A stretch of 64,000 nucleotides of DNA from Peptoniphilus raoultii. Lineage in GTDB: Bacteria; Bacillota; Clostridia; Tissierellales; Peptoniphilaceae. The stretch's first letter is position 1. Every line of letters starts with the position of its first letter. Shown one piece after another: positions 24,999 to 34,354 of the stretch. Both the position numbers and the translations under genes were made by a program. Where the stretch lies: NCBI RefSeq assembly GCF_900099555.1, contig NZ_FMWM01000002.1:434001-498000 (forward strand), given 5' to 3'. The notes under the pieces were generated by a model. The model was given only the letters and a program-made list of their open reading frames with translations. It was not told the DNA's origin and did not search any database.

Positions 24999-25011
24999 CT
25001 ACATAATAGCG
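24985..25011 (-). terminator. Hairpin at the 3' end of the doc gene
   Basis: CGCTATTAT (24985-24993) and ATAATAGCG (25003-25011) are perfect 9-base arms around a 9-base loop. On the minus strand TTTT follows. The stop codon of doc lies in the loop. Confidence 0.65.
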
Positions 25012-25445
25012 TTGATTATCTTCAATTTTAACGATTCATCATTTTCGAAGCTGCCTTTTAAAATTGACTCCATTATTTCGTACAATAAGTCTTTATCTAT
25101 TTTGCCGGCAGCAACATGATAACTGATGTTTTCCATTTCTTTCAGAAAAGAATGTGCCACAGACAGATAGCCATTCTTCAATAGAAATTGAGCTGATAAT
25201 GTAATAGCGATTCGCTTATTTCCATCTTCAAAACAATGAAATTCACACGCACAGAAAAACAGATGCGTTATTTTATCGACAAAACTCGGATAATAATCAT
25301 CGTTTTGAATATTTTGCAACACACTTTCCAATCTGCCTAAATCAAAGTGTCCTAACGTACCTCCGCCACTATGCTGTACTGTAAGCTTATGAATTTCTAT
25401 AGCTTCATCAAGAGTAATATAACATAAATCAGCCACACTACTCAC
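24999..25445 (-). CDS. doc: Doc/Fic-family toxin
   Basis: 148 aa. The Fic active-site loop is HCFEDGNKR (70-78), the HxF(D/E)xxGN(K/R)R pattern with the Doc-type ending. The protein is compact, as in Doc (death on curing), which phosphorylates EF-Tu and stops translation. LTVQHSGGGTLGHFDLGRLE is the usual Doc N-terminal region. It overlaps the upstream DNA-binding gene by 8 bases. No Phd antitoxin is present; the RhuM-like partner is the expected companion in this subtype. Confidence 0.88.
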   Translation of the reverse strand: MSSVADLCYITLDEAIEIHKLTVQHSGGGTLGHFDLGRLESVLQNIQNDDYYPSFVDKITHLFFCACEFHCFEDGNKRIAITLSAQFLLKNGYLSVAHSFLKEMENISYHVAAGKIDKDLLYEIMESILKGSFENDESLKLKIINAIM

Positions 25446-26457
25446 GCTCCTTTAAGCGTTTTAAAACATCTTGATTCTCTAGCATGAGTTTTTCTATTTG
25501 ATCACCTTCTGATCCTAAAAACCTTTCATATTCTTCTCGGCCTAAAGGCTTAATATATTCGTCAAGCTGTTTATGAAAAATGTCTCTCAAGGCTAAATCT
25601 CGGCTAGCCATTTTTATTCTTGCTCTAAATATCAAGGGCTTCCAATGTGGCAACATTTCAAAGGCGTGAAATATGTCTTGAATTTCCCAGTTGTTAAGTT
25701 TATGACCAACTGCTTCTGATTGGTCTTTAATCATAGCAGCAAGACCACATTCATAAGAAGCCACGAGATCTAAAACTTCTGAATACAGAGTGTCTCTTAT
25801 TCGTTCCTTTTTTTGCAGTTTTAAAATTTCTCGATATTCACGAGATTTTTCTTTAAAAATGCTTTGATATATCATATCTGTAAAGATAGCATACTTTATA
25901 TTTCCCATATCAACATAATCTCTAAGAGCATCGGTAAATTCACGTCTATAATTTTCTTCTTGTAAATATGCGCCTATAAAGTCTTTGTCACGCTGGTTAA
26001 TATATTTTGTTCCGCCGCCAGTTTTTTGATTTATTAAGTCAATAACAATATCTAACATCAACTGGCGTAATATTCTAGCGTTTTCACTTTCAGAAAGCAA
26101 CATTGCTACATTTAAAAATGCTCTAAAATCAAATACACCAAGTACTGTGATTTTGGTACCGACATAAATGTCGGTACCAAAATGTTCTTGAAAAGCATTT
26201 AAAAAAGCTTTGAGCTTTTTACCTTTAAAAACTTCATATCCATTTTTCTTTAATTCATCAGAAAAAGATGAAATATATCGTTCAATTGTCCTTGTATCAA
26301 CCTCAAAGAAATCTGACACCATTTCTTTTGTCAAATATAATTTATCTTCAAATAATATACAATCAATTTTTGACGTTCTTTGAATTTCAGCAACAGCTAA
26401 TTCGTTATTCAATATATTTTGTCTATCAATTCTGGAGGTTGTTAAATCTTTTAACAT
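25438..26457 (-). CDS. RhuM-like DNA-binding protein paired with Doc
   Basis: 339 aa. An N-terminal winged-HTH region (LYLTKEMVSDFFEVDTRTIE, RYISSFSDELKKNGYEVFKG) is followed by a long helical body (FRAFLNVAMLLSESENARIL, KTGGGTKYINQRDKDFIGAY). This is the RhuM-like protein often encoded just upstream of Doc toxins in mobile regions, where it is thought to act as antitoxin or regulator. Its stop overlaps the doc start. That it neutralises this Doc is inferred from the pairing. Confidence 0.75.
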   Translation of the reverse strand: MLKDLTTSRIDRQNILNNELAVAEIQRTSKIDCILFEDKLYLTKEMVSDFFEVDTRTIERYISSFSDELKKNGYEVFKGKKLKAFLNAFQEHFGTDIYVGTKITVLGVFDFRAFLNVAMLLSESENARILRQLMLDIVIDLINQKTGGGTKYINQRDKDFIGAYLQEENYRREFTDALRDYVDMGNIKYAIFTDMIYQSIFKEKSREYREILKLQKKERIRDTLYSEVLDLVASYECGLAAMIKDQSEAVGHKLNNWEIQDIFHAFEMLPHWKPLIFRARIKMASRDLALRDIFHKQLDEYIKPLGREEYERFLGSEGDQIEKLMLENQDVLKRLKERE

Positions 26458-26544
26458 ATTTTATCTCCCCTATACGGTTACTTATTGTATGTAGACTTTT
26501 TGTATTCGTTTTAATTATAATATAAATTATGGAGGATTGCAAGT

Positions 26545-26754
26545 ATGGATATTGTAAAAGTATTTGGCACTAATTTAAAGAAATATCGCACAGAAATGGG
26601 ATTATCCCAAGAAGCCTTTGCTGACAAGTGCGGTATGCATAGAACATATATCAGTGCTATCGAATGTTATCGCAGGAGTATTTCACTCGAAAATATTCAG
26701 CGAATTGCAGATGCACTTGAAATTGAAACATATAAATTGTTTTTGGAGGATTAA
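26545..26754 (+). CDS. Xre-family controller (C) protein
   Basis: 69 aa, all HTH: VFGTNLKKYRTEMGLSQEAF, ADKCGMHRTYISAIECYRRS and LENIQRIADALEIETYKLF. The length and the QEAFADKCGMHRTYIS wording are typical of controller proteins that time nuclease expression in type II R-M systems. The gene downstream is a nuclease fragment with a lost start codon, and no matching methyltransferase is nearby, so it is an orphan regulator. Confidence 0.85.
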   Translation: MDIVKVFGTNLKKYRTEMGLSQEAFADKCGMHRTYISAIECYRRSISLENIQRIADALEIETYKLFLED

Positions 26755-26760
26755 TAAATA

Positions 26761-27060
26761 ACTAAAAAGATAACTAAGATAGAACTATTTGAAGAATTAG
26801 CTGGCATTGATGAAAATGGATATAGTAGATGGGGGAATGTAACCGAATTTGTTGGTGACAATCAAGGTTTGCAGCTGCTAAACGGTGCTAGCTGGTCAAG
26901 TAATGACGGAAAATTCGGGGGATACATAGTTGAACAAGATAAATCAATAACACCCAGCAACAAAACAGATGCCATACGAACTGTCAGATTTAATAATGGA
27001 GATTATTTTCAACATATTCGTGCAAATATAAAAAGGCAAATTCAAAGTCAAGGTAAATAA
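26761..27060 (+). pseudogene. N-terminal fragment of a restriction endonuclease-like protein, start codon lost
   Basis: The frame after the controller gene reads ITKKITKIELFEELAGIDEN, GYSRWGNVTEFVGDNQG, NGASWSSNDGKFGGYIVEQD and KTDAIRTVRFNN, ending QIQSQGK and a stop at 27060, about 99 codons. A good GGAGG lies at the right distance, but the expected ATG is ATA (about 26758-26760). The only internal ATGs are too late. The SRW..VTEFVGD..GL..NGASW pattern resembles the start of small type II nucleases that travel with C proteins. C-terminal sequence is missing. Confidence 0.6.
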
Positions 27061-27084
27061 AAATTTAATGATACATGGTCTATG

Positions 27085-27605
27085 TCTAAGGACTTAAACC
27101 ATATATTTTTTTATGATGAAACATAAAAAATTCTCAATCTAAAATTATCAAAGGAACTGTAACCGTAAAAACCCTCTAAATAACTTTAATATTTCTGTTA
27201 ATACCTCCAATTTTTATGTTTGTGTAATGGTATTCTTAATCTTTTCTAAGTGTTTGATAGCTTTACTTATAGCCGCCTTAATTTTACTATAATTTTCTCC
27301 AAACTCATCCGGCTTAAATTCCTGCAAAATAATTTTTAAAATGTCTTTTTTTTCTTTCTAATAGCAAATAAAATATTTTGGATTAAGTCATAAATCATCC
27401 TGAAAGGATAGTTAGCATCTAAAATATGTTCAACTATTTCTTTTTGAGAGATAAATCCTTTAAAACAAGGGAAACTCTTGAAATGTGTTGATATTAACTT
27501 AGTTTTAGAGAGTAATAATAACTTCTAATACCTTTTTAAACATCTATACTCATGGGATTTGTTTTGAACTTATTCATTAGTTGAACTCTTGCCATGTTGA
27601 AAGCA
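27085..27605 (-). mobile_element. ISL3-family transposase remnant
   Basis: On the minus strand, across several frameshifts and stops, one can read SRAFNMARVQLMNKFKTNP, then FKGFISQKEIVEHILDANYP, FRMIYDLIQNILFAIRKKKK, DILKIILQEFKPDEFGENYS, KIKAAISKAIKHLEKIKNTI and finally GINRNIKVI..YSSFDNFRLRIFYVSS. That order and wording is the C-terminal half of ISL3-family transposases (the EG.N..IK.IKR.. GY..F.NFR.RI ending). The N-terminal half is gone. Long dead. Confidence 0.75.
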
Positions 27606-27611
27606 CGAGTA

Positions 27612-27657
27612 AAATTCTTCATCGGGGATAGAAATTTCTATCCCCGATGAAGAATTT
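27612..27657. repeat. Perfect 46-bp palindrome
   Basis: AAATTCTTCATCGGGGATAG + AAA is followed without a loop by its exact reverse complement, 23 bases each side, centred between 27634 and 27635. It adjoins the start side of the ISL3 remnant. It could be two abutting terminal inverted repeats or a cruciform-forming site. Confidence 0.85.
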
Positions 27658-27706
27658 AGTTGATTTTTAATTAGCAACACGTTTTGACAAAGAGCCTTTT
27701 TAAAAT

Positions 27707-27880
27707 ATAAAAGACCGTAGCTTGAAAACTACGGTCTAATTTTTGTCCAAATGTAAACCACTTGGAACTATTATTCAATTTATTCTTTTTAACAAATGTT
27801 CCCATTTTAATCCCAGTTACAGTTTTTCATCTTCTGTAACCGTTGATTTTACAAAGTTTTTAATTTTTTTGCGACTATTC
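27707..27880 (-). repeat. Island repeat copy F: 3' half fused to the guaA stop codon
   Basis: In minus-strand order, the last guaA codons GAATGGGAATAG run directly into TCGCAAAAAAATTAAAAAC, the GGTTACAGAAGATG block, the CCAAGTGGTTTACATTTGG dyad and a hairpin AGACCGTAG/CTACGGTCT (27712-27720, 27729-27737). The same order follows the core GAGTGGGAATAGTAGC in copy B. The hairpin with its T-rich tail now terminates guaA. Confidence 0.85.
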
Positions 27881-29392
27881 CCATTCAATGGTAGCTGGGG
27901 GTTTAGTTGTTATGTCGTACACTATTCTATTTATATGGTTGACTTCATTTATTATTCTTACTGAAACTTTATCTAAAACCTCATAGGGGATTCGTGACCA
28001 GTCGGCTGTCATAAAGTCTGATGTTTTTACTGCTCTTAGGGCAAGGGTATAGTCATAGGTCCTATAATCTCCCATTACTCCAACTGTTTTTATATTTGTG
28101 AGAACAGCAAAATATTGATTTATATCTTTATCAAGACCTTCTTTTTCTAGTTCATCTCTAAATATTTTGTCGGCATCTCTTAGGATTTCAAGTTTATCTT
28201 TTGTAACTTCTCCCATTATTCTTATTGCAAGACCTGGGCCTGGAAAGGGCTGCCTTTTTACTAGGTAGTTCGGAAGGCCAAGTTCTTTTCCAAGTTTTCT
28301 AACTTCATCTTTAAATAGCATTCTTAAGGGCTCTATTAAATCTTTAAAGTCAACTACATCTGGAAGGCCACCAACATTGTGGTGGGATTTTATAACTGCT
28401 CCAAGGCCTAGTCCTGATTCTATTACATCTGGATAAATTGTTCCTTGGGCAAGGTAGTCTACTGATTTTATTTTTCTTCCTTCTTCTTCAAAAACTCTAA
28501 TAAATTCTTCACCAATTATTTTTCTTTTTTCTTCAGGGTCTGTTACTCCTGCAAGTCTTTTTAAAAATCTTTCTTCTGCATCTATTCTTATAAAATTCAT
28601 GCCGCTATCTTTAAAAGCTTCTTCAACTTCATTTCCTTCATTTTTTCTCATTAGTCCGTGATCAACAAAAATGCAGGTTAAATTTTTGCCAACGGCCTTA
28701 GAAACAAGCTTTGCAACAACTGATGAATCGACTCCGCCTGAGAGGGCAAGCAGAACTTTTCCGGCACCTACTTTTTTTCTAATATCTTCTACGGCAATTT
28801 TTGCATAATTGGCCATTGTCCAGTTTTGTTCTTCTTTACAAACATCAACTGCAAAATTTTCTAACATTTCTCTGCCGTTGTCTGTATGATTTACTTCAGG
28901 ATGGTACTGAAAGCCGTAAAGTTTTTCTTTTTTATTTTCCATAGCTGCTATGGGGCAGTTTTTGGATTTTCCAATTATTTCAAATCCTTCTGGCAATATG
29001 CTGACTTTGTCATTGTGGCTCATCCAAACTCTTTGATTTTTTTCAAGGCCTTTAAATATTTTTGAATCTTTTATATCTATTTCTGTTTTTCCAAATTCTC
29101 TTTCCTTTGAAGGGACAACTTTTCCGCCAAGTTTTTGGGCCATAAGCTGCATGCCATAGCAAAGGCCAAGGACTGGTTTTCCAAGTTTAAATATTTCTTC
29201 TTCAATTTGAGGGGAGTTTTCTTCATAGACTGATGAGGGGCCTCCCGTAAAAATAATTCCCTTAACTTTTTCTTTTTTTGCTTCATTTAATGCTTTTGTA
29301 TAGGCTACTACTTCGCAATATATATTTAATTCTCTTATTCTTCTGGCTATTAGTTCCTTATATTGACCGCCAAAATCTACAATTAAAATCAT
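27875..29392 (-). CDS. guaA: GMP synthase (glutamine-hydrolysing)
   Basis: 505 aa. Class I glutamine amidotransferase domain 1-185 with the nucleophile in [10 protein letters not shown] and His/Glu in GFQYHPEV. The ATP pyrophosphatase domain has the P-loop LSGGVDSSV near 220. The C-terminal dimerisation domain ends KPPATIEWE, the normal family end. Makes GMP from XMP. Start ATG with an AGGGAT ribosome site, divergent from secA. The last four codons coincide with the core of the island repeats, so the gene stays intact although an island lies against it. Confidence 0.97.
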   Translation of the reverse strand: MILIVDFGGQYKELIARRIRELNIYCEVVAYTKALNEAKKEKVKGIIFTGGPSSVYEENSPQIEEEIFKLGKPVLGLCYGMQLMAQKLGGKVVPSKEREFGKTEIDIKDSKIFKGLEKNQRVWMSHNDKVSILPEGFEIIGKSKNCPIAAMENKKEKLYGFQYHPEVNHTDNGREMLENFAVDVCKEEQNWTMANYAKIAVEDIRKKVGAGKVLLALSGGVDSSVVAKLVSKAVGKNLTCIFVDHGLMRKNEGNEVEEAFKDSGMNFIRIDAEERFLKRLAGVTDPEEKRKIIGEEFIRVFEEEGRKIKSVDYLAQGTIYPDVIESGLGLGAVIKSHHNVGGLPDVVDFKDLIEPLRMLFKDEVRKLGKELGLPNYLVKRQPFPGPGLAIRIMGEVTKDKLEILRDADKIFRDELEKEGLDKDINQYFAVLTNIKTVGVMGDYRTYDYTLALRAVKTSDFMTADWSRIPYEVLDKVSVRIINEVNHINRIVYDITTKPPATIEWE

Positions 29393-29550
29393 TTTATCCC
29401 TCCGTAAGTCTTTTTTATAATTTTATAATAAAATTCGGATTTTTACTATATTTTTTGACAAATTAAATATATAATATATAGGTTAAGAGTAGGTAATTGA
29501 ATTAAAATTAATGAAATGTTAATATATATATTGTAAAAAGGAGTGGTAAG

Positions 29551-32289
29551 ATGGGTTTGATTGATAAAATTTTTGGATCTTACAGCCAAAGAGAATTAAA
29601 AAAGATAGAACCTACAGTTGAAAAAGTTATGAGCCTGGAAGAAGATATGGCTAAACTTACCGATGCCGAGCTTAAAGATAAAACTAGAGAATTTAAGGAT
29701 AGATATGCAAAAGGCGAAAGTTTAGATGATCTTTTGCCTGAAGCTTTTGCAGTTGTTAGAGAAGCTGCATGGAGAGTTTTAGGTATGAAACATTTTAGGG
29801 TTCAAGTTGTTGGGGGCGTTATTCTCCACCAAGGTAGAATTGCTGAAATGAAAACAGGTGAAGGTAAGACTCTTGTTGCTACTTTGCCTGTTTACTTAAA
29901 TGCACTTTCTGGAGATGGAGTTCACGTTGTAACTGTCAATGATTATTTGGCAAAGCGTGACCGTGACTGGATGGGAAAAGTTTACGAATTTTTGGGCCTA
30001 AGTGTTGGATGTATTCTTCATGATTTGTCAAATGAAGAAAGAAGAGAAGCCTATAATTGTGACATCACTTATGGTACAAATAACGAATTTGGTTTTGACT
30101 ATTTGAGGGATAACATGGTTATCTACAAAGAAGAAAGGGTTCAAAGAGTTTTAAATTTCTGTATCGTTGACGAAGTTGACTCAATTTTAATTGACGAAGC
30201 AAGAACTCCCTTAATCATTTCTGGCCAAGGTGATGAATCTACTGACCTTTATATTAGGGCTAGAGATTTTGTTAATACTTTGACTTCAAGAGTTAAAACT
30301 GAAGATGAAAGTAATTTTGAAAGATTTAATAGAGAATTTGAAGAAGAAACTGTTGATTATATAATTAATGAAAAGGATAAAACTTCAACCCTTACTGACA
30401 AGGGTGTTGCTAAAGCTGAAAAATATTTTGGCATAGATAATTTATCAGATCTTGAAAATATGGAACTTTCTCACCATATTAACCAAGCCTTAAAGGCCAA
30501 GGGAAATATGAAAATCGACATTGACTATGTTGTTAATGATGGAGAAATAATTATAGTTGATGAATTCACAGGCCGTCTAATGTACGGAAGAAGGTATTCT
30601 GAAGGGCTTCACCAAGCAATTGAAGCAAAAGAAGGTCTTGAAGTTAGAGCAGAATCAAAAACTCTTGCAACAATAACTTTTCAAAATTATTTCAGAATGT
30701 ATAAAAAACTTTCAGGTATGACAGGTACTGCAATGACAGAAGAAGGAGAATTTCGTGACATCTATAATATTGACGTTGTTGAAATCCCAACCAATAAACC
30801 TGTTATAAGACAAGATAATAATGACGTTATCTATAGAGATGAACCTGCAAAATTCAGAGCAGTTACAAGAGAAATTGCAGAATGCCACGGAAAGGGACAA
30901 CCTGTTTTGGTCGGCACAATTTCCATTGACAAATCTGAAGAATTATCTAAATATTTAAAAAGAGCAGGAATTAAGCACAATGTTTTAAATGCCAAAAAGC
31001 ATGAACAAGAATCTGAAATTGTTGCCCAAGCTGGAAGATTTGGTGCGGTTACAATTGCAACAAACATGGCGGGCCGTGGTACCGATATTGTTTTAGGCGG
31101 TAATCCTGAATATCTTGCAAAAAAAGAACTAAAAAAACAAGGTATGGAAGATGAAATGATAGAATTTGCAGATTCTTACTTTAAAACTGATGATGAAGAA
31201 ATAATAAATGCAAGAAATGAATACCAAAGACTAGTTGAAGAATTTAAATCAGAAACCGATAAAGAAGCCCAAAAAGTTGTGGAAGTTGGCGGACTTCACA
31301 TCATAGGAACTGAAAGGCACGAGTCAAGACGTATTGACAACCAACTTCGTGGCCGTAGTGGTCGTCAAGGAGACCCAGGTTCTTCAAGATTTTATATTTC
31401 AGGTGATGATGATTTAATTAGACTTTTTGCTGGCGATAGATTTAAAGACACCATGGAAAAAATCGATACACCTGAAGATGAAGCAATTGAAGCAGGAATT
31501 TTGACAAAACTTATTGAATCAGCTCAAAGAAAAGTAGAAGGCAATAACTTCTCAATTCGTAAAAATGTCCTTCAATATGACGATGTTATGAATAAACAAA
31601 GAGAAGTAATCTATGGTGAAAGGACAAGAGTTCTTGAAGGCGAAGATTTAAAAGAAGATATAATTTCTATGAAAGAAGATGTTATTGATAAGACAGTGGA
31701 CTTCTATAATAAAATGGATCACAACAATGAAAAACATCTTGACCTAGACGGAGTTTATAAATTTGGAATAGAAACTTTTGATCTTGAAGAAGACTTTTTA
31801 AAGGGCCGTGAAAATGACAGTATAGAAGAAATAAAGAAACTTTTAGAAGAACTTTCAGTAGAAAAATATAAGGAAAAAGAAGAAGAATTTGGCGAAGAAA
31901 AATTCAGAGAGGTAGAAAGAGTTGTTCTTCTTCAAAATGTAGATTCAAAATGGATGGACCACATTGATGCCATGGACCAGCTTAGAAAAGGTATCGGCTT
32001 AAGAGCCGTTGGTCAAGTTGACCCAGTTCGTGCCTATGCAGAAGAAGGTTTTGATATGTTTGAAGAAATGAACGAATCTATTAAAGAAGATACAGTAAAG
32101 ATGCTTTATCATGTGATCAATCCTGAAAAGGTAAAAAGAGTTAGGGTTGCTAATGAAGTTGAAACAGTAAATCCTGACGATGGAAAGAAAAAACCCTTTG
32201 TAAGGAAAAATAAAAAAATCGGCAGAAACGACCCCTGCCCATGCGGTTCTGGCAAAAAATATAAAAATTGCCATGGTAAAAATGCCTAA
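29551..32289 (+). CDS. secA: Preprotein translocase ATPase SecA
   Basis: 912 aa. NBD1 holds [20 protein letters not shown] (Walker A) and [16 protein letters not shown] (Walker B). The preprotein cross-linking domain interrupts it at about 225-370. NBD2 contains [19 protein letters not shown] and [17 protein letters not shown]. The C-terminus is a SEC-C zinc site, [19 protein letters not shown], which binds SecB or ribosomes. Length is in the upper normal range. Preceded by AAAAGGAG. Drives post-translational export through SecYEG. Single gene with its own terminator. Confidence 0.98.
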   Translation: MGLIDKIFGSYSQRELKKIEPTVEKVMSLEEDMAKLTDAELKDKTREFKDRYAKGESLDDLLPEAFAVVREAAWRVLGMKHFRVQVVGGVILHQGRIAEMKTGEGKTLVATLPVYLNALSGDGVHVVTVNDYLAKRDRDWMGKVYEFLGLSVGCILHDLSNEERREAYNCDITYGTNNEFGFDYLRDNMVIYKEERVQRVLNFCIVDEVDSILIDEARTPLIISGQGDESTDLYIRARDFVNTLTSRVKTEDESNFERFNREFEEETVDYIINEKDKTSTLTDKGVAKAEKYFGIDNLSDLENMELSHHINQALKAKGNMKIDIDYVVNDGEIIIVDEFTGRLMYGRRYSEGLHQAIEAKEGLEVRAESKTLATITFQNYFRMYKKLSGMTGTAMTEEGEFRDIYNIDVVEIPTNKPVIRQDNNDVIYRDEPAKFRAVTREIAECHGKGQPVLVGTISIDKSEELSKYLKRAGIKHNVLNAKKHEQESEIVAQAGRFGAVTIATNMAGRGTDIVLGGNPEYLAKKELKKQGMEDEMIEFADSYFKTDDEEIINARNEYQRLVEEFKSETDKEAQKVVEVGGLHIIGTERHESRRIDNQLRGRSGRQGDPGSSRFYISGDDDLIRLFAGDRFKDTMEKIDTPEDEAIEAGILTKLIESAQRKVEGNNFSIRKNVLQYDDVMNKQREVIYGERTRVLEGEDLKEDIISMKEDVIDKTVDFYNKMDHNNEKHLDLDGVYKFGIETFDLEEDFLKGRENDSIEEIKKLLEELSVEKYKEKEEEFGEEKFREVERVVLLQNVDSKWMDHIDAMDQLRKGIGLRAVGQVDPVRAYAEEGFDMFEEMNESIKEDTVKMLYHVINPEKVKRVRVANEVETVNPDDGKKKPFVRKNKKIGRNDPCPCGSGKKYKNCHGKNA

Positions 32290-32313
32290 TTATAATTAGT
32301 TAAATTTAAAATT

Positions 32314-32345
32314 AAGCCTTAAAAGAAAAATTTAAGGCTTTTTTA
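32314..32345 (+). terminator. secA terminator
   Basis: AAGCCTTAAA pairs with TTTAAGGCTT and is followed by a T run, 25 bases after the secA stop. Confidence 0.85.
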
Positions 32346-32462
32346 ATGTACTGAATTATTAAATGAACTTTCTGGATAGCAAAATATAATTAGGTAACTT
32401 AGAGCCATTTCAAGAAAAATCTAAAAAAAATTAAAAATATTATAAAAATTTGTAAAAATTAT

Positions 32463-32490
32463 TTGATTTTTTTCAGATTTATTGTATAAT
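32463..32490 (+). promoter_or_regulatory. tRNA-Pro promoter
   Basis: TTGATT (32463-32468), 16 bases, TATAAT (32485-32490), ending 11 bases before the mature tRNA. Confidence 0.65.
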
Positions 32491-32501
32491 AGAAAAGGCG
32501 T

Positions 32502-32578
32502 CGGGGTGTAGCGCAGTTTGGTAGCGCACGTGGTTTGGGACCATGGGGCCGGGGGTTCAAATCCTCTCACCCCGACCA
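32502..32578 (+). tRNA. tRNA-Pro(UGG)
   Basis: A 77-base cloverleaf with CCA encoded. Acceptor CGGGGTG pairs with CACCCCG. The D arm is GCGC..GCGC with loop AGTTTGGTA. The anticodon stem CGTGG/CCATG holds the loop TTTGGGA, anticodon TGG. The T arm is GGGGG-TTCAAAT-CCTCT with two G-U pairs. The first base C1 is characteristic of bacterial tRNA-Pro. The UGG anticodon can read all four proline codons. Confidence 0.95.
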
Positions 32579-32584
32579 TTACAA

Positions 32585-32620
32585 CTCTCATCATTTATTT
32601 TTAAATGGTGGGAGATTTTT
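32585..32620 (+). terminator. tRNA-Pro terminator
   Basis: A 12-bp stem CTCTCATCATTT / AAATGGTGGGAG with two G-U pairs, then a T run, 6 bases after the CCA end. Confidence 0.8.
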
Positions 32621-32703
32621 TATATTAATCATAATTTCAATTTTATAGCAAAATATTAACCTTAAAATCAAATTTTAATAGACTAAAAACTACTTTTTAA
32701 GGC

Positions 32704-32745
32704 AAAAAAAGATAAGGAAAAATTTCTCCCTATCTTTAAAAAATC
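32704..32745 (-). terminator. serS terminator
   Basis: On the minus strand AAAGATA (32737-32731) pairs with TATCTTT (32714-32708) with further GGA/TCC pairing inside, followed by a T run. Confidence 0.8.
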
Positions 32746-32746
32746 A

Positions 32747-34045
32747 TTATTCATTTTCTTTATTCTTTGGCACAAGTTTTTCTTTACCGCCCATATACAT
32801 TCTTAAGGGTTCTGGAATTTTTACTGTTCCGTCTTCTTGATATAGGTTTTCTAAAAAGGCGATTAACATTCTTGGTGGTGCTACGCAGGTATTATTTAAG
32901 GTGTGGGCAAGATATGTTCCATTTTCTCCCCTTAATTTTATATTTAATCTTCTTGCCTGTGCATCGCCTAAATTTGAGCAAGATCCAACTTCAAAATATT
33001 TATTTTGTCTTGGTGAGAAGGCTTCAACATCAAGGGATTTTACTTTTAAGTCTGCTAAATCTCCTGAGCAACATTCAAGAGTTCTTACAGGAATTTCAAG
33101 GGATCTGAAAAAGTCCACTGTATTTTTCCACAAAACATTAAACCAATTTTTTGATTCTTCTGGAGTACATATTACAACCATTTCTTGCTTTTCAAATTGA
33201 TGAATCCTATAAACTCCTCTTTCTTCAATGCCGTGAGCTCCAACTTCTTTTCTAAAACATGGTGAATAGGAGGTCATTGTTAGGGGCATTTCTTTTTCGT
33301 CTGTAATTGTATTTATAAATTTTCCAATCATTGAGTGTTCACTTGTTCCTATTAAATATAAGTCTTCCCCTTCAATTTTATACATCATATTTTCCATTTC
33401 GGCAAAGCTCATGACACCAGTAACTACATTAGAACGGATCATAAAAGGCGGGATATAATAAGTAAATCCTCTGTCAATCATAAAATCTCTTGCATAGGCA
33501 AGGATTGCAGAATGAAGTCTTGCAATATCTCCCTTTAAATAATAAAATCCAGCCCCTGATGTATCTCTTGAAGCATCTAATTCAATGCCGTCAAAAGATT
33601 CCATAATGTCAACGTGATAGGGAATTTCGTATTTAGGAATTATGGGGTCTCCAAATTTTTCTATTTCAACATTTTCTGAATCATCTTTTCCAATAGGCAC
33701 ACTTTCGTCAATTATTTGTGGAATTACAAGCATTTTTTCCCTGATTTTTTCTTCTAATTCTCTTTCAGATGCTTCTAAATCTTCAAGTTCTTTATTAATA
33801 TTTACAACTTCTTTTTTTGCTTCTTCTGCCTTTTGAATTTCCTTTTTTTGCATAAAGAAGCCAATTTCCTTTGAAATTGCATTCCTTTTTCCTCTTAATT
33901 CATCACCCTTGGTTTTTGAGTCCCTAAATTTTGTGTCAAGTTCAATTACCTCATCAACAAGGACAAGTTTTTCATCTTGAAATTTTTTCTTAATATTTTC
34001 CTTTACAAGATCTGGATTTGTTCTTAATAATTTAATATCTAACAT
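32747..34045 (-). CDS. serS: Seryl-tRNA synthetase
   Basis: 432 aa. The N-terminal 110 residues form the long antiparallel coiled-coil arm that grips tRNA-Ser (KRNAISKEIGFFMQKKEIQK and following). The class II core has motif 2 FRKEVGAHGIEERGVYRIHQ and motif 3 AHTLNNTCVAPPRMLIAFLE. Two features are less usual: a serine-site cysteine-rich stretch ECCSGDLADLKVKSLDVEAF, and the preceding insert. Preceded by AGGAGG and a T-box leader, so it is induced by uncharged tRNA-Ser. No partner gene. Confidence 0.96.
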   Translation of the reverse strand: MLDIKLLRTNPDLVKENIKKKFQDEKLVLVDEVIELDTKFRDSKTKGDELRGKRNAISKEIGFFMQKKEIQKAEEAKKEVVNINKELEDLEASERELEEKIREKMLVIPQIIDESVPIGKDDSENVEIEKFGDPIIPKYEIPYHVDIMESFDGIELDASRDTSGAGFYYLKGDIARLHSAILAYARDFMIDRGFTYYIPPFMIRSNVVTGVMSFAEMENMMYKIEGEDLYLIGTSEHSMIGKFINTITDEKEMPLTMTSYSPCFRKEVGAHGIEERGVYRIHQFEKQEMVVICTPEESKNWFNVLWKNTVDFFRSLEIPVRTLECCSGDLADLKVKSLDVEAFSPRQNKYFEVGSCSNLGDAQARRLNIKLRGENGTYLAHTLNNTCVAPPRMLIAFLENLYQEDGTVKIPEPLRMYMGGKEKLVPKNKENE

Positions 34046-34070
34046 TTTTTCCTCCTAAAAAATTATAATA

Positions 34071-34262
34071 AAAAAAGCCCCCATCCCCAAGGGACGAGAG
34101 AGCCCGCGTTGCCACCCTAATTAACATAAAGTTCACTTAAAATAAATTGACTATTAAGCGGATTCAAAAGTTCCAATTATAGCCTTCCAGCTTCCGGCTA
34201 CTCTCTAAAAATTTTCCCTTTCTACTACTCTTAACATAAGTCTTATAAAATTTTCCTTATCA
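34071..34262 (-). ncRNA. T-box leader of serS
   Basis: The minus strand contains the T-box sequence AGGGTGGCAACGCGGG (34118-34103), whose bulge pairs with the uncharged tRNA end. Directly after it comes a G+C-rich terminator hairpin (GCTCTCTCGTCCC...GGGGATGGGGGC, then seven T) at about 34073-34108. Upstream a long Stem I contains AGAGAGTAGCCGGAAGCTGG. A TCC serine codon in GAATCCGC is a candidate specifier. Uncharged tRNA-Ser should stabilise the antiterminator and let serS be transcribed. Confidence 0.9.
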
Positions 34263-34287
34263 TAACACATAAAAAATAAGTTTTCAA
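34259..34287 (-). promoter_or_regulatory. Promoter of the serS T-box transcript
   Basis: TTGAAA (34287-34282), 17 bases, TATGAT (34264-34259) on the minus strand, at the start of the leader RNA. Confidence 0.65.
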
Positions 34288-34354
34288 GTTTAGAAGGCAG
34301 TCATTTTCTGTAAAAATTTTTAAAAATTAAGGTATAATTATTTTAGGTGGTTAG

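Larger units (their letters stand above)
3612..27880. mobile_element. Composite genomic island inserted at the 3' end of guaA
   Basis: The island runs from the guaA stop codon down to 3612. It contains six same-orientation copies of one repeat, which divide it into five cargo modules. Right edge: guaA ends GAATGGGAATAG and is followed at once by the 3' half of the repeat. Left edge: the 5' half of the repeat ends GAATGGGAGTAA, also a GuaA-type Glu-Trp-Glu-stop end, and then runs into chromosomal sequence with an orphan terminator. The guaA 3' end is a known integration hotspot for islands. The sequences are visible directly; that they are attachment sites is inferred. The integrase inside is broken. 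Confidence 0.7.

Noticed and set aside
29440-29500. A strong promoter for secA
   Set aside because: TTGACA is present, but no -10 at proper spacing is convincing among the many TATA words.
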